The notes under the pieces are model-generated. The model saw nothing but the letters and a program-made list of their open reading frames with translations, did no database searches and was not told where the DNA came from. Shown one piece after another: positions 13,714 through 21,776 of a stretch of DNA of 45,219 bases. Source of the DNA: Smithella sp. (lineage in GTDB: Bacteria > Desulfobacterota > Syntrophia > Syntrophales > Smithellaceae); NCBI GenBank assembly GCA_018056685.1, contig JAGPFC010000020.1, positions 3,474 to 48,692 on the forward strand, in the 5' to 3' direction. Each line of letters begins with the position of its first letter. Within the stretch, counting starts at the first letter, position 1. The translations under genes were made by a program, and so were the position numbers.

Positions 13714-14036
13714 GCAAGAAATACAAGGTTGAATGGGCATCGATTGCAGAATTTGATTTAAAACAGATCATTGACTACATCGCCATTGATAGCCCAGGCA
13801 ATGCATTGAAAATACTTGAGAGAATTAGGCAAAAAGTTTCCGATCTTTATTCTTTTCCGGAACGCGGACGGATTGTTCCTGAACTTCAGGGGCAAGGTAT
13901 AAACATTTACAGAGAATTGATTGTCGGCCCTTGGCGAATCGTCTATAGAATATCAGAAACAACCATCTATGTTTTGTCAGTCATAGATTCAAGGCAGAAT
14001 GTTGAAGATATCCTGCTGAATAGATTATTAAAATAA
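13710..14036 (+). CDS. RelE/ParE-family toxin
   Basis: A 108-residue protein with the RelE/ParE pattern: YKVEWASIAEFDLKQIIDYIA, ALKILERIRQKVSDLYSFPERGR, then YRELIVGPWRIVYRISETTIYVLSVIDSRQN. The conserved Pro-Glu-Arg-Gly-Arg and GPWRIVYR strands are those of ParE/RelE2 toxins. ParE types inhibit gyrase and RelE types cut mRNA, and sequence alone does not decide which. Coupled to its antitoxin by a 4-bp overlap. Confidence 0.92.
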   Translation: MSKKYKVEWASIAEFDLKQIIDYIAIDSPGNALKILERIRQKVSDLYSFPERGRIVPELQGQGINIYRELIVGPWRIVYRISETTIYVLSVIDSRQNVEDILLNRLLK

Positions 14037-14037
14037 T

Positions 14038-14096
14038 GTCCAACAAGCCAATCCACCGGACCCGCGTTCCACGGGCCGGTGAGAACCACGTTACGC
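14038..14096 (+). repeat. attC site of cassette 12
   Basis: GTCCAAC (14038-14044) to GTTACGC (14090-14096), 59 bp. Arms CACCGGACCCG and CGGGCCGGTG pair with one extrahelical A. The inverse core does not match this cassette's left core GTTTGCT, in line with decay of that junction. Confidence 0.82.
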
Positions 14097-14117
14097 TAAG
14101 AACATACAAAATATAAT

Positions 14118-14147
14118 TTGCTTCCCTTTTTAATGGTATGATATAAT
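14118..14147 (+). promoter_or_regulatory. Predicted promoter of the RHH-MazF cassette
   Basis: TTGCTT (14118-14123), an 18-bp spacer and a perfect TATAAT (14142-14147), 25 bp before the antitoxin start. Confidence 0.55.
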
Positions 14148-14172
14148 GGAATACCTGTGAAGGAGGTTGATT

Positions 14173-14415
14173 ATGGGCAAAGCAAAAATAGCAATTACAT
14201 TGGACGCCGAATTTATCGGCGAATTAGATAGACTGGTCGAAGAGAATTATTTTCAAAATCGCAGCCAAGCCATCCGTGATGCTGTGCGCGAAAAACTTGC
14301 CCGCATGAAGCGCAGCCGCTTATCTATAGAATGCGCAAAACTCGATCCAAAATTTGAAAAAGCTATGGCGGAAGAAGGATTAGCTGAGGATGTAAGCCAA
14401 TGGCCAGAATATTGA
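14173..14415 (+). CDS. Ribbon-helix-helix antitoxin of a MazF/PemK module
   Basis: An 80-residue RHH protein: KIAITLDAEFIGELDRLVEENYFQNRSQAIRDAVREKLARM, then an acidic C-terminal segment (MAEEGLAEDVSQWPEY), typical of MazE-like antitoxins that bind MazF through the tail. ATG 14173 is chosen because AAGGAGG lies at the right distance. An in-frame TTG at 14167 is less likely. Overlaps mazF by 16 bp. Confidence 0.9.
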   Translation: MGKAKIAITLDAEFIGELDRLVEENYFQNRSQAIRDAVREKLARMKRSRLSIECAKLDPKFEKAMAEEGLAEDVSQWPEY

Positions 14416-14735
14416 GAGGTGAAATACGGTGGGCGGATCTGAATACCGTGCGAGGTCATGAGCAGGCAGGCATGCGCCCGGTGCTCATTTTGAGTCATGA
14501 CATTTTTAATGATAAATCAGGCACCGTCATAGCCTTGGCCATTACAAGTCAGCCGCAAAAGGCGGGATTCCCGTTAACCCTTGAACTGAAGTCTCCCCAT
14601 TTACCCAAGAAATCATGGCTTAAAATCAGTCAAATCCGAACATTGTCTACTGAGAGGATTGGTAAAGTCATTGGTAAAGCATCGCTGGAAGAGTTGAATC
14701 AGGCCATTGAAGGTTTGAATGAAATTATTGCGTAA
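14400..14735 (+). CDS. mazF: MazF/PemK-family endoribonuclease toxin
   Basis: A 111-residue protein with the MazF pattern: ILRGEIRWADLNTVRGHEQAGMRPVLILSHD, IALAITSQP, SWLKISQIRTLSTERIG and a helical ending. The conserved Arg in the EQAG.RPV loop and the ISQIRT segment form the mRNA-cleaving site in the family. Its start lies inside the antitoxin gene. The stop lies in the attC (14730-14786). Last clearly delimited cassette of the array. Confidence 0.93.
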   Translation: MARILRGEIRWADLNTVRGHEQAGMRPVLILSHDIFNDKSGTVIALAITSQPQKAGFPLTLELKSPHLPKKSWLKISQIRTLSTERIGKVIGKASLEELNQAIEGLNEIIA

Positions 14736-14786
14736 CAAAAGCAATCCACCCGATCGCTCCCGCTCCGGGTAATTTTTTCGTTCGGC
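14730..14786 (+). repeat. attC site of cassette 13, last recognised site
   Basis: GCGTAAC (14730-14736) complements the cassette start GTTACGC. The site ends at GTTCGGC (14780-14786), 57 bp. Internal ACCCGATCGCTCCCGCTCCGGGT arms are a compensated variant of the common type. Confidence 0.88.
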
Positions 14787-14811
14787 AACAAAGAAAGGAG
14801 GATTTGCGTAT

Positions 14812-15354
14812 ATGAGAAAAATGCAGCTTAGCAAAGCGTATACGTTGATCGAATCCGGTCCGGTTGTTCTTGTTACGACACATGACGGTAAGAAGAACAA
14901 CATTATGACCATCTCGTGGACCATGGTGGTGGACTTTTCGCCGATATTCGCGATGACCACCGGGCCTTGGAACTATTCCTTTGCCGCCCTTCAAAAAACA
15001 AAGGAATGTGTCATTGCCATTCCCACGGTTGATATGGTTGATAAGGTCGTTGGCGTGGGAACCTGTTCCGGCGCGGAGACGGACAAATTTGAAAAGTTCA
15101 TGCTGACCCCCGTGAAGGGAAAGTATGTCAAAGCGCCTCTGATAAAAGAATGCGTGGCGAATATCGAGTGCAAAGTAATCGACATCGTTGAGAAGCACAA
15201 TATCGTCGTCCTCGAAGGTGTCGCGGCCTACTTTGATCATTCACGAAAGGAGAAGCGAACGGTTCACGCAGTCGGCGACGGGACTTTCATCGTGGACGGG
15301 CGCAAGTTAGACCGAAAAGACATGATGCGCTCAAAACTTCCGACTGGCCTGTAA
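14812..15354 (+). CDS. Flavin reductase-like FMN-binding split-barrel protein
   Basis: A 180-residue protein with the flavin reductase-like split-barrel pattern found in anaerobes: PVVLVTTHDGKKNNIMTISWTM near the N-terminus, AMTTGPWNYSFAAL, then VIAIPTVDMVDKVVGVGTCSG. The family binds FMN and includes flavin reductases and flavoredoxins that pass electrons to redox partners. It lies directly after the last attC. I find no attC of its own, so whether it is a cassette or chromosomal flank is open. AGGAGG precedes the ATG by ~10 bases. An in-frame ATG at 14821 is an alternative. Confidence 0.85.
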   Translation: MRKMQLSKAYTLIESGPVVLVTTHDGKKNNIMTISWTMVVDFSPIFAMTTGPWNYSFAALQKTKECVIAIPTVDMVDKVVGVGTCSGAETDKFEKFMLTPVKGKYVKAPLIKECVANIECKVIDIVEKHNIVVLEGVAAYFDHSRKEKRTVHAVGDGTFIVDGRKLDRKDMMRSKLPTGL

Positions 15355-15519
15355 TGCTATAGCCATTTTAAGAGATGTACTTGTTTCGGAACCGGTTTCC
15401 CATATATATCAGCCCAAAATCTTCTTGACGAGCAAAAGTACGTTTCTTATACTGCCAATAAGGGGAAGGTCGTTTCAGTTAATTCAATGCATTTCAATGG
15501 TCAATGAAGGAGGGTAGAT

Positions 15520-16266
15520 ATGTCTATACAGAAGGACACCCGAAACGGGGTGGCGATCCTCACCATGGACAACAGCCCTGAAAACGCCTTTACCATGGAA
15601 ATGATTCAACATTTTAACGAGGCTTTAGACCCTATTGAAACTGACGATACGGTTCGCGGTGTGGTGGTGACCGGGGCCGGCGGCCAATTTTTTTCTTCCG
15701 GCATGGACCTTCAATACGTCATGGTACTGGAGACGGACGCCATCAAGGATTTTTTCAAAAAACTTTTCACTTTTTTCCACCGGGCCTTTGTATTTCAGAA
15801 ACCCATGGTGGCTGCCATCAATGGCCATGTGGTGGCCAGCGCCCTGGCCTTCTCGATGTGCTTTGACTACCGGGTGATGCAGAAGGAAAAGGCGGTCTGT
15901 ACTTTTCCGGAAATCGATGTTTCCATTATCCCTCCCTCGGGATGCATGGCCATGGTGAAATACGTCATCGGCGAACGCATGACCGATCTGGCTTTTTTGT
16001 CCGGCCGCAAGTTCGATGGCTCAGCGGCTCTCGCCGCGGGCATGGTGGATGAACTGGCCGAAAGTCAAGTGGTCATCGACCGGGCTGTGGCAGTTGCCGC
16101 GGAGCTGGGCGCCAAAAAGCCCCGCCTGTTTGCCGAATATAAAAAACGTTTCCGTGGTGAAATCGCGGATCGCATGCTGGCCGAAGACCTGCGGTATATC
16201 GATGAAGAGATGGATGTGACCATGTTTCAGAACTGCGACCTGGCTTGTCTGCGGTCTCTCGGTTAA
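15520..16266 (+). CDS. Enoyl-CoA hydratase/isomerase (crotonase) family protein
   Basis: A 248-residue protein, crotonase fold with oxyanion-hole segments GAGGQFFSSGMDL (~52-64) and NGHVVASALAFSMCFDYRV (~100-118). The second hydratase glutamate position (PEID, ~131) is present. The first, in the segment that reads GGGCEL in classical hydratases, is replaced by Ala. One-glutamate crotonases are typically Delta3,Delta2-enoyl-CoA isomerases, so isomerase activity is more likely than hydration. Strong Shine-Dalgarno GAAGGAGGG. Higher GC than the cassettes. No other fatty acid degradation gene lies nearby. Confidence 0.85.
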   Translation: MSIQKDTRNGVAILTMDNSPENAFTMEMIQHFNEALDPIETDDTVRGVVVTGAGGQFFSSGMDLQYVMVLETDAIKDFFKKLFTFFHRAFVFQKPMVAAINGHVVASALAFSMCFDYRVMQKEKAVCTFPEIDVSIIPPSGCMAMVKYVIGERMTDLAFLSGRKFDGSAALAAGMVDELAESQVVIDRAVAVAAELGAKKPRLFAEYKKRFRGEIADRMLAEDLRYIDEEMDVTMFQNCDLACLRSLG

Positions 16267-16377
16267 GCCGAACCGACGACATATCATTCTGGTCATTCCG
16301 GCTCAAGAGTAAGCGTTCGCTCCATTTCCAGCGCACTCCGTTTTTTGGCGCAATTTAATTTCAAGAAAGGAATCGAT

Positions 16378-16833
16378 ATGATTTTAGATGTACTGGAAAA
16401 CGCTCACCATTATCTGACCTTGCACAAGGATTTCGCAAAAGCTTTTGATTTTCTTTTGCGTCCGGATCTGAAGGAACTGCCGGCAGGAAAATATGACATA
16501 GATGACGAGAGCGTCTATGCGATCGTGGCAAGGGAGCACGGCCGCAGAAAAGAAGACGCCCTGCTTGAAACGCATGAAAGATACATTGATGTTCAATTGA
16601 TCCTGGCGGGAACCGATGAGATGGGATGGAAGCCCCGGTCCCTGTGTAAACATCCGTTCGGGAAATACGACGTGAAAACCGATGAGCAGATCTTTACGGA
16701 CGAACCGGATGCCTGGATCTTAACAAAAAGCGGATCTTTCGTGATCTTCTTTCCGGAAGATGCGCACATGCCGCTGATTTCGACAGGACTCATCCACAAA
16801 GTTGTCGTAAAGGTTGCAGTGGTCGAAAAATAA
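16378..16833 (+). CDS. YhcH/YjgK/YiaL family protein (EbgC-like cupin)
   Basis: A 151-residue protein with the YhcH/EbgC family layout: MILDVLENAHHYL, LPAGKYDIDDESVYAIVARE, ETHERYIDVQLILAGTDEMG, EPDAWILTKSGSFVIFFPEDAHMPLI and a final KVVVKV. His and Glu residues in ETHERYIDVQ and FFPEDAHMP bind metal in this beta-barrel family, linked to sialic acid or other sugar-acid metabolism. ATG 16378 has AGAAAGGA before it. An upstream TTG at 16345 is unlikely. Convergent with ubiE. Confidence 0.85.
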   Translation: MILDVLENAHHYLTLHKDFAKAFDFLLRPDLKELPAGKYDIDDESVYAIVAREHGRRKEDALLETHERYIDVQLILAGTDEMGWKPRSLCKHPFGKYDVKTDEQIFTDEPDAWILTKSGSFVIFFPEDAHMPLISTGLIHKVVVKVAVVEK

Positions 16834-16860
16834 TAATGTCACCGGATCAATTAAACAGGC

Positions 16861-17610
16861 TTAAGGTTTTTTGCCGGCATAAAGGCAGGTTATACCGAAC
16901 GTCAGAGGATATATTTTCACATCAGATATGCCTTTATCTTTCATGAAGGCGGCAAATGCTTCCGGAGACGGAAAATTCATGATGGAATCAGCCAGATAAT
17001 AGTATGCCGCGGCGTTTTTGGAAAATATTTTAGCCAGCAAAGGAAGAAGAAAGTTCAAATAAATATAATAAAACAGCTTGAAAAAGCGGTTTTGAATAAA
17101 TGTCATCTCGAGAATCATGATTTGTCCGCCCGGTACGGTTACGCGCAGCATTTCCTTTAAGGCCTGCTCTTTCTGAGGAATATTTCTGATGCCAAACGCC
17201 ATGGCCGTAACGTCAAAAGTGTTTTCGGCAAACGGAAGATGAAGCGCATTGCCCTGAAGAAAATCGATCCGGTCCGAAAGGTTCTGGTCCCGCGCCTTTT
17301 CTTTGGCAACCTGCACCATCGGATAGATAAAATCAATGCCTGTCACCGATACATCGCCATGTCGCCGGCACGCGTTGATGGATAAATCACCTGTGCCGCA
17401 GGCAATATCCAGAAATTTTTTCGTCCCGGAAAAAACCATTTTCCTGACCGCGAATTTCCGCCAGGCAACATCACGGCGCAAACTCAGAAAGTGATTTAAA
17501 AAATCGTATTTCCCGGTTATGGTCGAAAAAATTTCCTTGACCATGCCGATACGTTCTTCATCGCTGACTTTCGTTACGGAAGGGTATTTATTGTTTTTTG
17601 ATTTTTGCAT
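16861..17610 (-). CDS. ubiE: Ubiquinone/menaquinone biosynthesis C-methyltransferase UbiE/MenG
   Basis: A 249-residue class I SAM methyltransferase with UbiE/MenG hallmarks: MVKEIFSTITGKYDFLNHFLSLRRDVAWR, the SAM loop FLDIACGTGDL, ITGIDF-like acidic loop (VTGIDFIYPM), FAENTFDVTAMAFGIRNIPQK and PGGQIMILEMT. It methylates demethylmenaquinone, the likely quinone of this organism. ATG 17610 is used because family members start just before VSDEERIGMVKEIF. In-frame extension upstream would overlap hisD. It begins 10 bp after the hisD stop and is likely the last gene of that operon. Confidence 0.92.
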   Translation of the reverse strand: MQKSKNNKYPSVTKVSDEERIGMVKEIFSTITGKYDFLNHFLSLRRDVAWRKFAVRKMVFSGTKKFLDIACGTGDLSINACRRHGDVSVTGIDFIYPMVQVAKEKARDQNLSDRIDFLQGNALHLPFAENTFDVTAMAFGIRNIPQKEQALKEMLRVTVPGGQIMILEMTFIQNRFFKLFYYIYLNFLLPLLAKIFSKNAAAYYYLADSIMNFPSPEAFAAFMKDKGISDVKIYPLTFGITCLYAGKKP

Positions 17611-17620
17611 TTCAGGAAAA

Positions 17621-18910
17621 TTATTTGGTGGTGCGCACGAGAACCGAATTGGCGTGAGCGTCAAGACCTTCTCTCTGTGCAAAACGGGCCGTCGGTTCGC
17701 TCAGTTTTTGAAAGGCTTCGCGTGAAAAAGAAAGCACACTCATCCGTTTGTAGAAATCATAAACGCCCAGAGGAGATGAAAATCTTGCAGTTCCTCCTGT
17801 GGGCAGAATGTGATTTGTGCCGGCTGTGTAATCTCCCAGCGCCTCCGGCGTGTAATGACCGAGAAAAACGGAACCCGCATTTCTGACTTTCTTCAAAATC
17901 GTTTTCGGATTTCTGACCATCAATTCCAGATGTTCAGGGGCAAAGGCATTGGCAATATCGACGCCTTCTTCAACACTTTTTGTAACGATAATGGCGCAGT
18001 ATCTGGAAAGGGATTTTTGTATGATTTTTTTTCGTGAGGATTGTTCCACCTGCCGGTTGATTTCCAGCGTTACCTGGCTCGCCAGTGTCTGGGATGGCGT
18101 CAAAAGAAGCGCCGCCGCCATTTCATCATGCTCAACCTGTGCCAGCATGTCGGCCGCCACGAAAGACGCTTTCGCTGTATCATCGGCAACAACGACCACT
18201 TCACTGGGACCGGCGATCATATCAATATCAACCTGTCCGAAAACGAGCTTTTTTGCCGCGGCGACAAAAGCATTGCCCGGCCCGACTATTTTATCCACCT
18301 GCGGAATTGTTTTCGTACCGCAAGCCAGGGCGGCCACCGCCTGCGCGCCGCCGATTTTAAAGATGCGCTGGACGCCGCTGACATCAGCGGCCGCGGCAAT
18401 CAGCGGATTGACTTCTCCCGCTCTGGCGGGAGTGACCAGAATAATTTCTTCCACACCGGCAATGCGCGCGGGAATCGCCGCCATCAATATGGTCGAAGGA
18501 TAAGAGGCTTTTCCGCCGGGCGCGTAAATACCGATTCTCCGCAAAGGCAATATTCTTTGCCCCAGCTCCACGCCGCGTTCTGTTTGCACCTGATAGCCCC
18601 GGGTGACCTGATGCCGGTGATAAGCCTCTATACGCCGTGCCGCCAGTTTGATGATTTGCAGGTCTTCCTTTTTGACCCGGGCAAGGGCTTTCTTTTTTTC
18701 CGTGTTGGATGCCTCCACGGTCGCCGTTGTCAGTTTATATCCGTCAAACTTCTCCGTGTATTCAAACAGAGCTTTATCCCCGCGAACCTGGACATCTTCC
18801 ACAATCCCGGAGACAACCGATAAGAGTTCGGGAGAAAATGTACCGCCTCTCCGGCGCAGTTCACGGAAAAAATTTTCAAAGCCTGCGGCACTTGATTGAA
18901 TGATCTTCAT
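17621..18910 (-). CDS. hisD: Histidinol dehydrogenase
   Basis: A 429-residue protein, normal length for HisD, the NAD- and zinc-dependent enzyme that makes histidine from histidinol in two oxidations. Typical segments are present: [63 protein letters not shown] and the C-terminal [20 protein letters not shown]. The start overlaps the murA stop by 4 bp (ATGA). Placement of hisD after murA, away from other his genes, is common in several non-enteric proteobacterial lineages. Confidence 0.96.
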   Translation of the reverse strand: MKIIQSSAAGFENFFRELRRRGGTFSPELLSVVSGIVEDVQVRGDKALFEYTEKFDGYKLTTATVEASNTEKKKALARVKKEDLQIIKLAARRIEAYHRHQVTRGYQVQTERGVELGQRILPLRRIGIYAPGGKASYPSTILMAAIPARIAGVEEIILVTPARAGEVNPLIAAAADVSGVQRIFKIGGAQAVAALACGTKTIPQVDKIVGPGNAFVAAAKKLVFGQVDIDMIAGPSEVVVVADDTAKASFVAADMLAQVEHDEMAAALLLTPSQTLASQVTLEINRQVEQSSRKKIIQKSLSRYCAIIVTKSVEEGVDIANAFAPEHLELMVRNPKTILKKVRNAGSVFLGHYTPEALGDYTAGTNHILPTGGTARFSSPLGVYDFYKRMSVLSFSREAFQKLSEPTARFAQREGLDAHANSVLVRTTK

Positions 18911-20157
18911 GCTTTTACCCTTTGGATGTCCGCGCCGAGGGCGGAAAATTTCTTTTCAATGGACTCATAACCGCGGTCAATATGATAGACGCGGGAAATC
19001 TCCGTGGTACCCTGCGCGGCGAGTCCTGCCAGAACCAGCGACGCCGATGCCCGCAAATCGGTCGCCATGGTTTGCGCCCCGCGCAGTTTAGGCACACCAC
19101 GCACAATGGCGTTACCGCCCTGAATGACAATATCGGCTCCCATGCGTAACAGTTCACTGACATGCATAAATCGATTTTCAAAAACGGTTTCGGAAATCAC
19201 GCTCAAACCGTTGCCGATGCACATATAGGCCATGATCTGGGCCTGCAAATCAGTTGGGAATCCGGGGTAAGGAACGGTTGTGACGTCCACACTATTTATT
19301 TTTTTGCCGGCTGAAACTTTCAACCCATTCTTAATGGGGGTGATCTTCATGCCTGTATCCCGCAATTTGTTGATCAGGGCTTCCAGATGATTGGGGTTGC
19401 AGCCGAGGACATTGATTTCACCGTGTGTCATTCCCGCGGCAATCATAAACGTGCCGGCTTCAATGCGATCGGGAATAATCGCGGCTTTCGTCGGTTTCAG
19501 CGATGGAACACCTTCGATGGTGATGACATCCGTTCCCGCGCCGCTGATCTTCGCTCCCATACCCTTCAGGACATCGGCCAGATTGATCACCTCCGGCTCA
19601 CGCGCGGCGTTGTTTAAAACGGTGGTGCCATGGGCCAGTGTGGCTGCCATCATGATATTTTCCGTCCCGGTTACCGTGGTCAGATCAAAATAGATATCGG
19701 CGCCTTTCAATTTTTTCGCCTTCGCTTCGATATAACCGTTTTTCAATTCGACGTGCGCGCCCATATCTTCCAGGGCTTTGAGATGAAGATTGACCGGTCG
19801 CGCGCCGATGGCACAGCCTCCGGGAAGAGATACCCTGGCCACTCCCGCGCGGGCCACCAGCGGCCCGAGAACCAGAATGGAGGCCCGCATGGTTTTGACC
19901 AGATCATAGGATGCGGTGGGATTGATAATTTTATCAACGCTGATTTTAACGGTTTCTTCACCTTCAATCTCAGCGCCCATACTGATCAGAAGTTTTTTAA
20001 TGGTTTTGACATCCATCAAATCGGGAATGTTGTGAAACGTGTTGGTCCCTGCCGTCAGCAACGCCGAAGCCAGAACCGGCAGAGCCGCGTTTTTCGCGCC
20101 GCTGATCTGAACATTACCGTGAAGAGGTTTCCCTCCCTTAATAACTATTTTATCCAC
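18907..20157 (-). CDS. murA: UDP-N-acetylglucosamine 1-carboxyvinyltransferase
   Basis: 416 residues, full length for MurA, which adds enolpyruvate from PEP to UDP-GlcNAc, the first committed step of peptidoglycan synthesis. The N-terminal [18 protein letters not shown] and [15 protein letters not shown] are conserved. Cys in GGCAIGARP is the PEP-binding residue and fosfomycin target, so the enzyme is predicted fosfomycin-sensitive at that site. Overlaps prmC by 8 bp and hisD by 4 bp, so all three are co-translated. Confidence 0.97.
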   Translation of the reverse strand: MDKIVIKGGKPLHGNVQISGAKNAALPVLASALLTAGTNTFHNIPDLMDVKTIKKLLISMGAEIEGEETVKISVDKIINPTASYDLVKTMRASILVLGPLVARAGVARVSLPGGCAIGARPVNLHLKALEDMGAHVELKNGYIEAKAKKLKGADIYFDLTTVTGTENIMMAATLAHGTTVLNNAAREPEVINLADVLKGMGAKISGAGTDVITIEGVPSLKPTKAAIIPDRIEAGTFMIAAGMTHGEINVLGCNPNHLEALINKLRDTGMKITPIKNGLKVSAGKKINSVDVTTVPYPGFPTDLQAQIMAYMCIGNGLSVISETVFENRFMHVSELLRMGADIVIQGGNAIVRGVPKLRGAQTMATDLRASASLVLAGLAAQGTTEISRVYHIDRGYESIEKKFSALGADIQRVKA

Positions 20158-21010
20158 TTATTTTTCTCCTTGCTTTCATGACACGCGGCAATCCGGCGTA
20201 ATCCCTGCGCATGTTTATGCTGCTGAAAGAACCGGATTCTTCCATCAGTCCGCGAACCTGATTTTCCTGTTTAGCGCCAATTTCCAACAAAAGCCAACCA
20301 TTTTTTTGCAGATGACCGGGTGCCTGATGGATCAGCTTTTCGTAAAATTCCATCCCGTCTTGACCGGCCAAAAGAGCCATTGGGGGTTCATAATCTTTCA
20401 CACCGGCGGGAAGTTCCCTGTATTCAGCCTCTGAAATATACGGTGGATTACAGACAATCATATCAAAGATTCCGTCCACCGGTTCAAACAAATCACCTTG
20501 AAGAAACTTAATCTTATCCTCCAGATTTAATGAACGTGCATTTTTCCGGGCGAGCGCCAGAGCGGCACAAGAGATATCCGTGGCCGTTACTTTGGCAGAG
20601 GGAATCTCCCCCGCGAGCGCCAGAGCAATGGCGCCGCTGCCTGTACCGATATCCAGAATGCTTATTCTCTCTGAATCCTTTTTACGGATGATATCCAGTG
20701 CTTCTTCAACAATGATTTCCGTATCGGGACGGGGAATCAAAACATCTTTGCTGACTTCCAGAGAAAAGGTCCAGAAATTTTTCCTGCCTGTAATATAGGC
20801 AACCGGTTCCCAGCGCAATCTTCTGGCAATGAGGTCTCGATATCCGGCAAGCTGTTTTGCGCTCAGGACCATTTCCGGATTTTTGAAAAAATCCAGACGG
20901 TCGCATTCCAGATAAAAAGCGAGCAATACTTCTGCATCCAGCCTTGCGGAAGGAATGTCGGCGGTTTCCAGAAACTTTGTGGATTCGTTAAGAATATCAT
21001 GAATGGTCAT
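20150..21010 (-). CDS. prmC: Release factor glutamine methyltransferase PrmC (HemK)
   Basis: A 286-residue SAM-dependent methyltransferase that modifies the Gln of the GGQ motif in release factors. It has an N-terminal helical domain, [27 protein letters not shown], the SAM loop [15 protein letters not shown] and the catalytic NPPY at ~185. Its substrate gene prfA lies ~770 bp upstream in the same direction. A plus-strand gene separates the two, which are usually adjacent. First gene of the prmC-murA-hisD-ubiE unit. Confidence 0.95.
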   Translation of the reverse strand: MTIHDILNESTKFLETADIPSARLDAEVLLAFYLECDRLDFFKNPEMVLSAKQLAGYRDLIARRLRWEPVAYITGRKNFWTFSLEVSKDVLIPRPDTEIIVEEALDIIRKKDSERISILDIGTGSGAIALALAGEIPSAKVTATDISCAALALARKNARSLNLEDKIKFLQGDLFEPVDGIFDMIVCNPPYISEAEYRELPAGVKDYEPPMALLAGQDGMEFYEKLIHQAPGHLQKNGWLLLEIGAKQENQVRGLMEESGSFSSINMRRDYAGLPRVMKARRKISG

Positions 21011-21087
21011 GGTGTTGTTTCCAAACCGTGTTCTCTTACAACTTTACCCGTCGTATGCCAGGAAGACCGGCTTCTGTATCTCCTAAA

Positions 21088-21116
21088 AAAATAAAATGTT
21101 GCAAAAAAAATGTCAA
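21088..21116 (-). promoter_or_regulatory. Predicted promoter of the prmC-murA-hisD-ubiE operon
   Basis: On the minus strand: TTGACA (21116-21111), a 17-bp spacer and TATTTT (21093-21088), about 78 bp before the prmC ATG. The intergenic region is shared with the divergent gene at 21177. Confidence 0.6.
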
Positions 21117-21176
21117 GTGTTTATAAATTTAAATAATGAATATTTTAGAAGATTTCGCCCTGCTGGAGAAAACACG

Positions 21177-21671
21177 ATGAGACCTGGCGCCTCCCTGGAG
21201 GAACGCTTCGACGGCTGGTTTGTCAAACCGATAGAAAAACTCAAGGAAATGCCTGAAGGTGACGGAGGCTTTCTGGCACTCTCCGCCGCGCTTTTTCTTT
21301 GCGAAAGATATTATCGCGCACTGACAGACACTCTGCAGGGGAAACGCGATGACGAAACCTTCAAAAATGCGGCAGCAAAAGATTTAGGACTCAGCTTGGA
21401 AGATTTTAATGCTTTCTGGATTGTTTATCGCAACGGTGTTCAGCATCAGGGAACCCCCAGAAAATACATCGATAAAAGAAATGAGATAAAATACTTCTTT
21501 CACATTTCAGACGAATTCAACGGTATTCCTGAAATTTATAAACTGAATGCCTATAAACGGGAGATCAGATTAAACGTATGGAAATTCGCCGATCTCATTA
21601 TCAGCAAGTATAAAAGCAATCCGGAGGTTTTTCAAAAAGCGATTTCGAAGACCTTTCCTGAAGTCAAATAA
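21177..21671 (+). CDS. Hypothetical protein with HEPN-like RNxxxH motif
   Basis: A 164-residue helical protein. The sequence RNGVQH (85-90) fits the HEPN signature R-[N]-x3-H, preceded by a hydrophobic helix FNAFWIVY, as in HEPN ribonucleases and HEPN substrate-binding proteins. An earlier helix (LALSAALFLCERYYRALTD) could be the first of the bundle. ATG 21177 has GGAGAAA at good distance. Longer in-frame starts upstream lack one. No MNT or nucleotidyltransferase partner is adjacent. It interrupts the usual prfA-prmC pair and faces the opposite way, which suggests insertion. Function unknown. Confidence 0.6.
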   Translation: MRPGASLEERFDGWFVKPIEKLKEMPEGDGGFLALSAALFLCERYYRALTDTLQGKRDDETFKNAAAKDLGLSLEDFNAFWIVYRNGVQHQGTPRKYIDKRNEIKYFFHISDEFNGIPEIYKLNAYKREIRLNVWKFADLIISKYKSNPEVFQKAISKTFPEVK

Positions 21672-21776
21672 TTTTTGGCCCAGACGTCAGGATTTATCAT
21701 TAAAAAAGTGTATAAAATTTAACCCGATCGGTAGCTGGCGACATCGCCAGAATTGAAAAGGCCCGGTGGAATTTTT

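Larger units (their letters stand above)
4189..14780 (+). mobile_element. Integron gene-cassette array, at least 13 cassettes
   Basis: Between the integrase and 14780 the plus strand is divided by core sites at 4188, 4798, 5421, 6031, 7051, 7837, 9408, 10557, 11255, 11938, 12661, 13366, 14090 and 14780. Most cassettes begin with GTTRRRY-like bases and end in a site whose inverse core is the exact complement of that start: GTTATGG/CCATAAC, GTTAGAT/ATCTAAC, GTTGGCA/TGCCAAC, GTTAGGC/GCCTAAC, GTTACGC/GCGTAAC and others. That relation is the signature of excised-and-inserted cassettes. All genes point away from intI. Several attC sites share one 55-57 bp design, as in sedentary chromosomal integrons. 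Six cassettes are toxin-antitoxin modules. No resistance gene is seen. Confidence 0.93.

Noticed and set aside
16267..16321. attC-like pair GCCGAAC (16267) and GTTCGCT (16315) after the crotonase gene, complementary to the core GTTCGGC at 14780
   Set aside because: The inner sequence forms no convincing arms with extrahelical bases and the two outer cores pair at only five of seven positions. It could be chance, so the array is ended at 14780.
18041..18823. 260-codon open frame antisense to hisD
   Set aside because: hisD is full length with conserved segments, so the antisense frame is a composition effect.
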